The position numbers were made by a program, and so were the translations under genes. Below are positions 53,476 through 61,601 of a stretch of DNA of 64,000 nucleotides, piece after piece. The stretch is from Oscillospiraceae bacterium (GTDB lineage: Bacteria > Bacillota > Clostridia > Oscillospirales > Acutalibacteraceae). How positions within the stretch are numbered: position 1 is the first letter of the stretch; the number at the start of each line of letters is the position of its first letter. Under the pieces are notes generated by a model that made no database searches, was not told the DNA's origin, and was given only the letters and a program-made list of their open reading frames with translations. The stretch spans positions 1 through 64,000 of the forward strand of contig SVOQ01000006.1 of NCBI GenBank assembly GCA_015066345.1, in the 5' to 3' direction.

Positions 53476-54465
53476 TCAATCACCGTAAATCAGATAATCT
53501 GTATTTTCTTCACTATACTCAATTTGCTTGGACCAGTTTTTAAGATTTTCAATTCGGTCATTCAAGGTCAAATCCCCTTTTTCAAAAAAGGTTTTCATAT
53601 CACAAAGGTAAATAAATCTTACACTTTCAACCGAAAAACAAACCCGTTCTTTCACACTTTCATCAAATACCGCCTTGATAAAATGACGGTAAATAATATA
53701 GGCAAGAATTTTTGAATAAAGCATATCACTATTAGTGGATTTTTTGAAATCATCTTCAATTTTTAAAATATCCTGAAGATTATCACCAAGTCCGTCTATA
53801 AAAACCGTCCATTGTTCATCAATGGGTTCGGTTTCTTTATATGCTTCAACAAGGTTATTAAAATTTTTGATTTTAATTTGTTCATTGCAAAAATTTCCGG
53901 TAAGCGAAAGACTCTTTACAAGTTTTTCCTCAAAATCAGTTTCGGTACTGAATAAAATATCAAAAAGTCTTTCACGGAATGCACTAAGGAAAATATATGT
54001 ATCCGACTCAATCACATCGTCCTCGTTATCAAGAACAATTTCTTCACCGTCGTTTTCTTCAATCAATGAAAAAGGCTTTTCGTCATGAAGCAGAGTACGG
54101 CACACCTCCTCACAGGAAAGACCTAAACCGCACTCCGTAACACCGGGAAACCACTCGTAAAAACGAGGATGATTTTTACATATATCACAAATTGCATCCT
54201 CACCGCAATTAATAATAATTCTACAAAGATTACTGTCATTTAAAAATGGGCAACGGTCATTTTCGGAAAGTTCAAAACACCTGCTACCGTCCTCGGAAAC
54301 TGTTATTTTACTGCGTATTTCGTCACCCAAAGCACCCTGAAGTTTGTTATATTTATCAAATGAAACTTCATCAATATCAATTTCCCAACCGATACAACAA
54401 TTGTCGGTGCATTTTGACGCAATACATTTGAAATTATCATAAAATGAGGGTTTAATATATATCAA
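53476..54465 (-). CDS. FliB-like (flagellin lysine-N-methylase family) cysteine-cluster protein
   Basis: The 329-residue protein opens with YDNFKCIASKCTDNCCIGWE and continues with CPFLNDSNLCRIIINCGEDA, a Cys-rich cluster typical of the FliB/YkgJ family. FliB methylates flagellin lysines in enterobacteria, but this window has no flagellar gene, so the target may be another protein. The start is TTG and overlaps the trmO stop. It is translationally coupled with ybaK. Confidence 0.78.
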   Translation of the reverse strand: MIYIKPSFYDNFKCIASKCTDNCCIGWEIDIDEVSFDKYNKLQGALGDEIRSKITVSEDGSRCFELSENDRCPFLNDSNLCRIIINCGEDAICDICKNHPRFYEWFPGVTECGLGLSCEEVCRTLLHDEKPFSLIEENDGEEIVLDNEDDVIESDTYIFLSAFRERLFDILFSTETDFEEKLVKSLSLTGNFCNEQIKIKNFNNLVEAYKETEPIDEQWTVFIDGLGDNLQDILKIEDDFKKSTNSDMLYSKILAYIIYRHFIKAVFDESVKERVCFSVESVRFIYLCDMKTFFEKGDLTLNDRIENLKNWSKQIEYSEENTDYLIYGD

Positions 54466-55148
54466 TTCTTATCACCCGTTATCTCAATAACATAAATCTT
54501 TTGATTTTCAACACGGAATTTCACCTGAAACTCATAGAAACTAAGCCCATAAATACGATTTTCGTCATCCTGATATGACGGTCGCGGGTCTAAGGATAAA
54601 ATCTCGTAAAGATTTTTAATCTGCTCATCCGACAAAATGCCTTTTGCATTTTCGCTGAATTCCACCTGAATAAAATCATCTTTATGCTCGTCGGAAAAGC
54701 CCCCAACCGCCTCAGGTATACTATCCACATAAGGAAGATAAGGTTTAATATCGTAAATGGGTGTGTTGTCCGAAAGGTCCGCACCCGATACTATAAGAGT
54801 AATACCATTACCGCTTTTTTTCACACTCTCGAGTTTAACACAGGAAATCCCCAAACCGTTAGGACGAAACGGTGAACGGGTCGCAAAAACCCCCACCCTT
54901 TTGTTACCCCCAAGCCTCGGGGGTCTTACGGTAGGTGACCATTGACCGTTATTTTTTGAAAAGCCCCACACAAGCCAAAGGTGTGAGTATTGGTCAATAC
55001 CACGGATTATATTTTCATCCGTAAACCCATCGCAAAACTCAATCTCGGATTTAACCGATGGTGCAAGTCCGCTTTGACGGGGTACGCCGAATTTTTCTTT
55101 ATATGCATTTTTGATATATGCCACAGGCTTAATTGTAATTTCGTCCAC
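54462..55148 (-). CDS. trmO: tRNA (t6A37)-N6-methyltransferase TrmO (TsaA-like)
   Basis: The 228-residue protein has the TsaA/UPF0066 beta-barrel motifs YSHLWLVWGFSKN, GNKRVGVFATRSPFRPNGLG and DIKPYLPYVD. TrmO adds a methyl group to threonylcarbamoyladenosine in tRNA, using SAM. The C-terminal extension (YQDDENRIYGLSFYEFQVKF) is common in this family. The start is GTG. It leads a three-gene unit with the FliB-like gene and ybaK. Confidence 0.92.
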   Translation of the reverse strand: MDEITIKPVAYIKNAYKEKFGVPRQSGLAPSVKSEIEFCDGFTDENIIRGIDQYSHLWLVWGFSKNNGQWSPTVRPPRLGGNKRVGVFATRSPFRPNGLGISCVKLESVKKSGNGITLIVSGADLSDNTPIYDIKPYLPYVDSIPEAVGGFSDEHKDDFIQVEFSENAKGILSDEQIKNLYEILSLDPRPSYQDDENRIYGLSFYEFQVKFRVENQKIYVIEITGDKN

Positions 55149-55167
55149 ACTATCACCGCCAACCTAA

Positions 55168-55196
55168 AGTTTAACATAAAGGGAATATATAGTCAA
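55168..55196 (-). promoter_or_regulatory. trmO promoter
   Basis: TTGACT (55191-55196) and TAAACT (55168-55173) are 17 bases apart on the minus strand, just upstream of the GTG start. Confidence 0.55.
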
Positions 55197-55200
55197 ATTC

Positions 55201-55242
55201 GTAATTCATAATTCGTAATGCGTAATTAAAGGGGCACTTCGT
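55201..55242. repeat. ATTACGC-type heptad tract and GGCAC hairpin unit
   Basis: AATTCGT/AATGCGT heptads (55208-55228) are followed by GGGGCACTTCGTGCCGATTG, a minus-strand copy of the GGCAC-GAA-GTGCC unit also present at 28496. Confidence 0.6.
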
Positions 55243-55409
55243 GCCGATTGTAGATAAAGTTGTTGTAACGCGAAGCCTTATCATCCCTGTTCGGCTCTGC
55301 CGAATAGGGAGGGGGACCGCGTAGCGGTGGTGGGTAGTTCTCTTGCGGTTTTTCTTAGTTTGATAGAAGCAATATCTTCGCATTACAACTACCTTATCTA
55401 TAATTCGGC
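55243..55409 (-). repeat. Dispersed hairpin element, copy 3, with terminal inverted repeats
   Basis: This 167 bp copy lies in the opposite direction to copies 1 and 2. Its ends are about 33 bp inverted repeats (55243-55275 and 55376-55409), with four mismatches and one extra base. Inside are TTCGGC-TCT-GCCGAA in a CCCT/AGGG clamp (55285-55308) and the ACCGCGTAGCGGT hairpin. No protein is encoded, so it has the form of a miniature inverted-repeat element. Confidence 0.75.
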
Positions 55410-55420
55410 TTTGCCCCGAT

Positions 55421-55455
55421 AATTTTGCATTTTGAATTCTGCATTTTGCATTTTA
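55421..55455. repeat. ATTTTGC heptad tract
   Basis: Tandem ATTTTGC/ATTCTGC heptads match those at 11921-11947. They lie between copy 3 of the dispersed element and the hydA terminator. Confidence 0.6.
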
Positions 55456-55456
55456 A

Positions 55457-55482
55457 AAAGCTCCGCATTTCTGCGGAGCTTT
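55457..55482 (-). terminator. hydA operon terminator
   Basis: AAAGCTCCGCA and TGCGGAGCTTT form a perfect stem five bases after the hydA stop, with T-runs on both strands. Confidence 0.85.
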
Positions 55483-55487
55483 TAATC

Positions 55488-57239
55488 TTAGTATTTTGTT
55501 CTCTCAGTATAGCCTGTGTGAAGGATGTGATGAGCCTTGTGGCTTCCGGGTTCACCGAAGAATTCATCATAAACTGCCTTAACATCGGGGTTCTTATGAG
55601 ATTTTCTTAAGGGAAGATTTTCGTCGTCTTTGTAAAGACCTTTAGCACGTTCTGCTCTTACGTCAACAAAGTTTGAAACAGATGCGGGAACGATGGGCTG
55701 ACCGCCGCCGTTTACGCAACCACCGGGACAAGCCATGATTTCGATAAAATCATATTTCTTTTCGCCGGATTTAACCATTTCAAGAACTTTCTTAGCATTT
55801 GCAAGACCTGAAGCAACTGCAACTTTAACTTCTGTACCGTTAAGGTTGTATGTAGCCTCTTTAACGCCTTCAACACCACGAACTGCGTTGAATGTTGCGA
55901 AATCTTCAAGTTCGTTACCTGTAACAACTTCGTAAGCGGTACGAAGAGCAGCTTCCATAACACCGCCTGTTGCACCGAAGATAGTACCTGCACCTGAAGC
56001 AAGACCGAAGGGAGCGTCAAACTCTGCATCGGGAATCATTCTGAAGTTGATACCTGCTTTTTTAATCATTCTTGCAAGTTCTCTTACTGTGATAGAAGCA
56101 TCAATATCAGGGAGTCCTGCAACTGCAGAATGGTCTGTTCTTTCTGCCTCAAACTTCTTAGCAGTACAGGGCATAACAGATACAACGAAAATATCTTTGG
56201 GGTCAAGACCCATTTTCTCAGCATAGTATGTTTTTGCTACTGAGCCGAACATACCCTGAGGAGATTTACAAGATGAAAGATTGGGGATAAATTCGGGATA
56301 GTAATGTTCGCAGAATTTAATCCAACCGGGTGAGCAGGAAGTGATAAGGGGAAGATTTTCGCCCTTGTTAAGTCTGCCGAGGAATTCGGTAGCTTCTTCC
56401 ATAATTGTAAGGTCAGCAGCGAAGTTTGTATCAAACACACCGTCGAAACCGAGCATTTTGAGAGCTGCAACCATTTTGCCTGTAACGATTGTACCCATTT
56501 CGTAGCCGAATTCTTCACCTAAGCCAACACGTACTGCGGGAGCAGTCTGAACAACAACGTGTTTTGTGGGGTCGTTAAGAGCATCAAATACTTTCTGAGT
56601 ATCATCTCTTTCGGAAAGAGCACCTGTGGGACAAGCAGTGATACACTGACCACAGCTTACACAAGCAACGTCACCGAGTTTATACTCGAAAGCTGAACCG
56701 ATATGTGTATCGAAACCACGGTCGTTAGCACCGATAACTGCAACAGACTGAACCTTGTCACAAACTGCTACGCAACGACGGCAGAGGATACATTTTTCGT
56801 TATCACGGTACATATGAGTAGCACTTGCGTCGATGTCGTACTTAACAACGTCACCTGCATATGCGTTTTCGTCCTCAATACCGTAATCTTTACAGAGTTT
56901 CTGTAACTCACAGCTACCGCTTCTTACACAAGAAAGACATTCTTTCTTATGAGTTGAAAGGATAAGCTCAAGAGTTGTTTTTCTTGCCTGGATAACCTTG
57001 GGAGTATTTGTGAAGATTTCCATACCCTCGTTAACGGGGAATACACAAGCAGCAACAAGGCTTCTTGCACCTTTAACTTCAACAACACAAATACGGCAGG
57101 CACCGATAGCATTGATTTCTTTAAGATAGCAAAGAGTAGGAATTTCAATACCTACCATACGAGCGGCTTCAAGAATTGTGGAACCGGCAGGAACCTGATA
57201 ATCAAAGCCGTTAATTTTAATATTTACTGCATTTTCCAT
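55488..57239 (-). CDS. hydA: [FeFe] hydrogenase catalytic subunit HydA (group A, M3 type)
   Basis: The 583-residue subunit makes H2 at the H-cluster. In order it has an N-terminal [2Fe-2S] domain (C37, C48, C51, C65), a His-ligated cluster motif (H97, C101, C104, C110), two [4Fe-4S] motifs (C150-x2-C-x2-C-x3-C; C193-x2-C-x2-C-x3-C), then the H-domain. L1 reads TSCSPGW (300-306), L2 MPCTAKKFE and L3 MACPGGCVNGGGQP. The Ser in L1 replaces the second Cys of the usual TSCCPxW. It is last in a hydC-ATPase-ferredoxin-hydB-hydA operon, the arrangement of electron-bifurcating enzymes using NADH and ferredoxin. It lacks a C-terminal [2Fe-2S] extension. Confidence 0.95.
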   Translation of the reverse strand: MENAVNIKINGFDYQVPAGSTILEAARMVGIEIPTLCYLKEINAIGACRICVVEVKGARSLVAACVFPVNEGMEIFTNTPKVIQARKTTLELILSTHKKECLSCVRSGSCELQKLCKDYGIEDENAYAGDVVKYDIDASATHMYRDNEKCILCRRCVAVCDKVQSVAVIGANDRGFDTHIGSAFEYKLGDVACVSCGQCITACPTGALSERDDTQKVFDALNDPTKHVVVQTAPAVRVGLGEEFGYEMGTIVTGKMVAALKMLGFDGVFDTNFAADLTIMEEATEFLGRLNKGENLPLITSCSPGWIKFCEHYYPEFIPNLSSCKSPQGMFGSVAKTYYAEKMGLDPKDIFVVSVMPCTAKKFEAERTDHSAVAGLPDIDASITVRELARMIKKAGINFRMIPDAEFDAPFGLASGAGTIFGATGGVMEAALRTAYEVVTGNELEDFATFNAVRGVEGVKEATYNLNGTEVKVAVASGLANAKKVLEMVKSGEKKYDFIEIMACPGGCVNGGGQPIVPASVSNFVDVRAERAKGLYKDDENLPLRKSHKNPDVKAVYDEFFGEPGSHKAHHILHTGYTERTKY

Positions 57240-57252
57240 CGTTAGTTCCTCC

Positions 57253-59058
57253 TTATTTAATTACCGCTTTAAACTTACAGTTACCAACACAAACGCCACA
57301 CTTAACGCATTTGTCAGTGTCGATTGAGAAGGATGCAAGCTTATGACCGGGTGCAATATACTCAGTTCTTGTAATAGCATCAACGGGACAATTTCTTGCA
57401 CAAACGCCGCAACCGATACATTTATCTTTATCGATGGAGTATGTAACAAGGTCTTTACATACACCTGCGGGACATTTTTTGTCAACAACGTGTGCAATAT
57501 ATTCGTCACGGAAACGCTGATATGTAGAAAGAACGGGGTTGGGAGCAGTCTGACCGAGACCGCAGAGAGAGTTTTCTTTGATGTAGTTACAAAGATATTC
57601 CATTCTCTCAAGGTCTTCCATTGTACCTTTACCGCTTGTGATTTTTTCAAGGATTTCAAGAAGTCTTCTTGTACCTACACGGCAGGGAGTACATTTACCG
57701 CAAGACTCGTCAACAGTAAATTTAAGGAAGAATTTAGCAATATCAACCATACAGTCGTCTTCGTCCATAACGATAAGACCACCCGAACCCATCATTGCAC
57801 CTTTGGCAACGAGGTTATCATAGTCGATTTTGATATCAAGAAGGTCTGCAGGAAGGCATCCGCCTGAGGGACCGCCTGTCTGAGCAGCCTTGAATTTTTT
57901 ACCGTTGGGAATACCGCCACCGATATCCTCAATGATTTCACGGAGTGTAGTACCCATGGGAACTTCAACAAGACCTGTGTTGTTGATTTTACCACCGAGA
58001 GCAAATACCTTTGTACCCTTGGAAGTTTCAGTACCCATTGTGTTGAAGAATTCAGCACCTTTAAGGATAATCTGAGGAATGTTAGCGAATGTTTCAACGT
58101 TGTTTTCGGTAGTGGGTTTGCCGAAAAGACCTTTAACTGCCGGATAGGGAGGACGGGGTCTGGGCTCACCACGGTTACCTTCGATAGATGTCATAAGAGC
58201 AGTTTCTTCACCGCAAACGAAAGCACCTGCACCAAGACGGACGAATAAATCAAAGTCAAAACCTGAACCGAAAATATTTTTACCGAGAAGACCGTATTCA
58301 CGAGCATCGTCAATAGCCTTCTGTAAACGCTGAACAGCGATGGGATACTCAGCACGAACGTAAACGTAACCTTCAGTAGCACCTGTTGCGTAACCGCAGA
58401 TTGTCATTGCTTCAACAAGACAGTGGGGGTCACCTTCGAGAACTGAACGGTCCATGAATGCACCGGGGTCACCTTCGTCGGCGTTACATACAACGTATTT
58501 CTGGTCTGCTTTATTAGCAGCAGTAAAGCTCCATTTACGACCTGTGGGGAATCCGCCGCCGCCACGACCGCGAAGACCTGAATCAATAACAGTCTTAATA
58601 ACATCTTCGGGTGTCATTTCTGTGAGAGCTTTTGCGAGAGCTGCGTAACCGTCGTAAGCGATATATTCCTCGATATTTTCGGGGTCAATAACACCGCAGT
58701 TACGAAGAGCAACTCTGTGCTGTTTTTTGTAGAAGTTTGTTTCGCTAAGGGGTTTAACGTTTTCTGCTTCAACAGTTTCTTTGTAAAGAAGTCTCTTAAC
58801 GATACGACCCTTAAGAAGATGTTCTTCAACGATTTCGGGGATATCGTCAACTTTAACCTCACTGTAGAAACAACCTTCGGGATAAACGATCATAATCGGA
58901 CCTAAAGCACAAAGTCCGAAACAACCGGTTCTTACAACTTTAATTTCCTCTTCAAGGCCTTTTTCTTTAATGTTAGCTTCAAGTGCCTCGATGAGTTCTC
59001 CGCTGTGGCTGGAGGTACATCCGGTACCGCCGCAGACAAGTACATGAGAACGATACAT
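57253..59058 (-). CDS. hydB: Bifurcating hydrogenase subunit HydB (NuoF-like)
   Basis: The 601-residue subunit holds the flavin and NAD site. An N-terminal thioredoxin-like [2Fe-2S] domain (LVCGGTGCTSSHSGEL; RTGCFGLCALGP) precedes the NuoF core with GLRGRGGGGFPTGRKW and the [4Fe-4S] site SCGKCTPCRVGTRR. Two C-terminal ferredoxin clusters follow (CIGCGVCARNCPVDAI; CVKCGVCVGNCKFKA). The start is the ATG at 59058 (MYRSH) after AAGGAGG; a longer frame overlaps the preceding gene. HydB joins HydA and HydC. Confidence 0.95.
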   Translation of the reverse strand: MYRSHVLVCGGTGCTSSHSGELIEALEANIKEKGLEEEIKVVRTGCFGLCALGPIMIVYPEGCFYSEVKVDDIPEIVEEHLLKGRIVKRLLYKETVEAENVKPLSETNFYKKQHRVALRNCGVIDPENIEEYIAYDGYAALAKALTEMTPEDVIKTVIDSGLRGRGGGGFPTGRKWSFTAANKADQKYVVCNADEGDPGAFMDRSVLEGDPHCLVEAMTICGYATGATEGYVYVRAEYPIAVQRLQKAIDDAREYGLLGKNIFGSGFDFDLFVRLGAGAFVCGEETALMTSIEGNRGEPRPRPPYPAVKGLFGKPTTENNVETFANIPQIILKGAEFFNTMGTETSKGTKVFALGGKINNTGLVEVPMGTTLREIIEDIGGGIPNGKKFKAAQTGGPSGGCLPADLLDIKIDYDNLVAKGAMMGSGGLIVMDEDDCMVDIAKFFLKFTVDESCGKCTPCRVGTRRLLEILEKITSGKGTMEDLERMEYLCNYIKENSLCGLGQTAPNPVLSTYQRFRDEYIAHVVDKKCPAGVCKDLVTYSIDKDKCIGCGVCARNCPVDAITRTEYIAPGHKLASFSIDTDKCVKCGVCVGNCKFKAVIK

Positions 59059-59071
59059 TATTTTTTCCTCC

Positions 59072-59446
59072 TTATTCTGTAACAGCGCCAACTGTATATT
59101 CAACTACGGGGTTACCGTTAACGAGGTGTTCGTTAACAACTTTAGCTACCTTTTCGGCAGTCATTTTAACGTAAGTAACCTTTTCTTTACCGGGTTCAAA
59201 AACCTCAACGATGGGCTCGTACTGGCACATACCGATACAACCGGTCTGTGTAACACTTACGTGCTTAACTTCTCTCTTAGCGATTTCGTCAGTAAGAGCT
59301 TTAAGTACGGGACGTGCACCTGCTGCAATACCGCAAGTTGCCATACCTACAACAACTCTTGTACCGTCGTTACCGTCAGCGTCACGAGCAGCAATCTGAG
59401 CCTGAGCTTTTTGTTTTATAGCAAGTAACTCTTCTAATGATTTCAT
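59072..59446 (-). CDS. Small thioredoxin-like [2Fe-2S] ferredoxin
   Basis: The 124-residue protein has four Cys in the TRX-like ferredoxin spacing (ATCGIAAGARPVL and TQTGCIGMCQYEP), like the N-terminal domain of HydB. It probably relays electrons or assists HydB. Such a gene between the ATPase-like gene and hydB is common in clostridial hyd operons. It lies 13 bases before the hydB ATG. Confidence 0.88.
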   Translation of the reverse strand: MKSLEELLAIKQKAQAQIAARDADGNDGTRVVVGMATCGIAAGARPVLKALTDEIAKREVKHVSVTQTGCIGMCQYEPIVEVFEPGKEKVTYVKMTAEKVAKVVNEHLVNGNPVVEYTVGAVTE

Positions 59447-59463
59447 TTTATTTCGTCCTTTCG

Positions 59464-60009
59464 TTAATTCTTGAATAACTGTTGCGTTTGTTCACTGATA
59501 TAGCCTTCGACCCAACTCATAACCGATGGCTCCGAAAGAGGAACACCGTCGAGAACGGTCTTTATATCAGCTGATGAGAACTTAAATTCTGCATCATCAA
59601 CAACACGGGTGTAGATGAAATCCTTATCCTCATTCATACAAACAATAGTTGCTATTGTTGATGACATATCGCCCAAAGGGGTAAAATCAATACTGTCGGT
59701 TTTAAAACGGGCTTCAACCCTTGTACCGACACCCGGTTGGGATTTTATTGAAAAACTCCCGCCCGTTTGCTCCGCCGCCATTTTAAAAAGCGGAATACCC
59801 ATACCGACTTTACGTGTGGTACGTGTTGTAAAAAACGGGTCCTGAACATTTCTGACCTGTTCTTCGGTCATACCTTTACCATTGTCGTAAATACCGATAA
59901 GAAGTGTTTTCTCGGCGGTGTTTTCTTCAACAACAATTTCGGTAAGTGAAGCCCCTGCCACAATTGAGTTCTGGGCAATATCGAGAATATTAAGTGATAA
60001 TTCACGCAT
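59464..60009 (-). CDS. Histidine-kinase-like ATPase protein in the hyd operon
   Basis: The 181-residue protein has only a GHKL ATPase fold: the N-box region LNILDIAQNSIVAGAS, the G1 box YDNGKGM, the F-box-like DPFFTTRTTRKVGMGI, and G2 PGVGTRVEARF. It has no sensor, no membrane segment and no phospho-acceptor His domain. It lies between hydC and the small ferredoxin. It may regulate hydrogenase expression or activity with the divergent RsbW-like ATPase; this is inference from context. Confidence 0.85.
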   Translation of the reverse strand: MRELSLNILDIAQNSIVAGASLTEIVVEENTAEKTLLIGIYDNGKGMTEEQVRNVQDPFFTTRTTRKVGMGIPLFKMAAEQTGGSFSIKSQPGVGTRVEARFKTDSIDFTPLGDMSSTIATIVCMNEDKDFIYTRVVDDAEFKFSSADIKTVLDGVPLSEPSVMSWVEGYISEQTQQLFKN

Positions 60010-60014
60010 AAGGC

Positions 60015-60512
60015 TTAGTTCATATATTTAGCAAGAATACCGGGAACATCGTCTGCGGTAATTTTACCGTAAACCTCACCGTTGATTGTGAAAACGGGAG
60101 CAAGACCGCAAGCACCGATACAACGGCATTCTTCGAGAGAGAATTTACCGTCGGGTGTGCATTCACCGGGTTCAATACCGAGTATTTCACTGATTTTTTC
60201 TGTAAGCTGCTGTGAACCTTTTACGTAGCAAGCTGTACCGAGACAAACAGAGATATCGTATTCGCCCTTGGGTGAAAGTGAGAACTGTGCGTAGAAAGTG
60301 GCAACGCCGTAAACCTTCTCAAGAGGGATATCCATACCCTCCGCAATCATTACCTGCACTTCACGAGGAAGGTAACCGTAAATACCCTGTGCCTCCTGCA
60401 TTACGTGCATAAGCTGACTTTTGTCATCCTTGCACTCTGCAATTACTGCGTCAAGTTGTGCTTTCTGCTCAGGCGTACCTTTGAAAGGTATTGTGCTGAT
60501 TTTCTTGACCAT
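60015..60512 (-). CDS. hydC: Hydrogenase subunit HydC (NuoE-like)
   Basis: The 165-residue subunit has the NuoE helical region (LMHVMQEAQGIYGYLPREVQ, VYGVATFYAQF) and the [2Fe-2S] Cys pairs in CLGTACYVKG and CRCIGACGLAP. It passes electrons between HydA and the flavin subunit HydB. It is the first gene of the operon. Confidence 0.95.
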   Translation of the reverse strand: MVKKISTIPFKGTPEQKAQLDAVIAECKDDKSQLMHVMQEAQGIYGYLPREVQVMIAEGMDIPLEKVYGVATFYAQFSLSPKGEYDISVCLGTACYVKGSQQLTEKISEILGIEPGECTPDGKFSLEECRCIGACGLAPVFTINGEVYGKITADDVPGILAKYMN

Positions 60513-60591
60513 TCAGATTTCCTCCATTCAAAAATATGTTTTACACCTCGTTTTTTTAATTAAAACAAAGTGCTGTATATATTAGTTTAAC

Positions 60592-60619
60592 ATAACACAT
60601 ATATCGAAATTATAACACA
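60592..60619. promoter_or_regulatory. Candidate operator: two ATAACACA direct repeats
   Basis: Identical ATAACACA words (60592-60599 and 60612-60619) are 20 bases apart, about two helical turns, and the second overlaps the hydC -10 box. A regulator could bind here. They do not match the inverted Rex consensus well. Confidence 0.35.
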
Positions 60620-60638
60620 ATAAATGTACGATTGTCTA
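60609..60638 (-). promoter_or_regulatory. hydCAB operon promoter
   Basis: TAGACA (60633-60638) and a perfect TATAAT (60609-60614) are 18 bases apart on the minus strand, about 95 bases before hydC. Confidence 0.6.
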
Positions 60639-60741
60639 TACTAAAATTCGACTTTTTAGGTGTTTTTGATATTTTTTTAACATTTTGACCTATTGCACAA
60701 ATCTTAAAAAGATTTTTCTATGCATATTTAACTTAAAACTT

Positions 60742-60771
60742 TTGAAAATTACACTTCAGTTATGCTACAAT
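60742..60771 (+). promoter_or_regulatory. Promoter of the DRTGG/sensory hydrogenase cluster
   Basis: TTGAAA (60742-60747) and TACAAT (60766-60771) are 18 bases apart on the plus strand, with TATAAT directly after. It is divergent from the hyd promoter in a roughly 300-base gap that holds no gene. Confidence 0.55.
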
Positions 60772-60810
60772 ATAATAGTATAAATAACTCTATCACGGAG
60801 GATGTTGTTA

Positions 60811-61161
60811 ATGAAAATAAGTGAAATAAAATCGATTCTTAAAGCCGACCTTATCTGCGGTGAGGAATTCCTTGAAAATGAGGTTTTCACTGCCTGCGGA
60901 AGTGATATGATGAGCGACGTTCTCGCTTATGTAAAAGAACAAGCCGTTCTTTTATCGGGTCTTGTTAATCCTCAGGTTGTAAGAACCGCCGAAATGATGG
61001 ATATGAACTGCATCGTTTTTGTCCGCGGAAAGCAACCTGACGCAGATATTATTGACCTTGCCAAAGAACGTGAAATCGTTCTTCTTCGTACTGATTATGA
61101 AATGTTCACCTCTTGTGGCCTTTTGTATAAAAACGGTCTCAAAGGAGGTTGCGGAGTATAA
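60811..61161 (+). CDS. DRTGG-domain protein (HprK N-domain-like)
   Basis: The 116-residue protein matches the DRTGG module: KISEIKSILKADLICG, then DVLAYVKEQAVLLSGL and IVFVRGKQPDADIIDLAKE. This domain is a regulatory fold next to kinases and hydrogenases, and it is not catalytic. The ATG at 60811 is nine bases after GGAGG, whereas the ATG at 60802 would touch it. Its stop overlaps the next start (TAATG). Confidence 0.85.
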   Translation: MKISEIKSILKADLICGEEFLENEVFTACGSDMMSDVLAYVKEQAVLLSGLVNPQVVRTAEMMDMNCIVFVRGKQPDADIIDLAKEREIVLLRTDYEMFTSCGLLYKNGLKGGCGV

Positions 61162-61583
61162 TGGAACCTTTGACTTTGCACTATAACGTAAGCGGAACGG
61201 ATTTTACCTGTGCCGGTGAAGCCTCGGGTAAAATCAAAAAAGCCCTTAAGGAATTAGGCTTTCCTACAAGTATTATCCGCAACGTGGCAATTGCCGTTTA
61301 CGAAGGCGAAATAAATCTGGTAATACACGGTGGTGGCGGTGTTATTGATGCCGAAATTACACCCGAATGTATTTCCGTTGTTTTGGCTGACCAAGGCCCC
61401 GGTATTCCCGACATTTCACTGGCAATGCAGGAGGGTTACTCAACCGCACCCGACAATGTACGTCAGCTGGGCTTTGGTGCCGGTATGGGTCTTCCCAACA
61501 TCAAAAAATATACCGACGAAATGATTATTGAATCAGAGGTCGGAAAAGGAACTACAATTAGGCTTAAAGTTTTCGTAAAATAA
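61161..61583 (+). CDS. RsbW-like ATPase (anti-sigma factor/serine kinase fold)
   Basis: The 140-residue GHKL protein has the N-box (VAIAVYEGEINLVIHGG), the G1 box ADQGPGIPD, the G2 box LGFGAGMGLPNIKKY and the end GKGTTIRLKV. This is the SpoIIAB/RsbW type, but whether it still binds a sigma factor is unknown. It is coupled to the DRTGG gene and the hydrogenase gene. Confidence 0.85.
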   Translation: MEPLTLHYNVSGTDFTCAGEASGKIKKALKELGFPTSIIRNVAIAVYEGEINLVIHGGGGVIDAEITPECISVVLADQGPGIPDISLAMQEGYSTAPDNVRQLGFGAGMGLPNIKKYTDEMIIESEVGKGTTIRLKVFVK

Positions 61584-61601
61584 AGCCTGAAAGGAGCATT
61601 T

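Noticed and set aside
55243..55409. Insertion sequence with transposase
   Set aside because: Only 167 bp lie between the inverted ends and no transposase frame is present; it is at most a miniature element.
60592..60640. Rex operator at the hydC promoter
   Set aside because: Only direct ATAACACA words are seen, not the inverted TTGTTAA/TTAACAA form; the call would be a guess.
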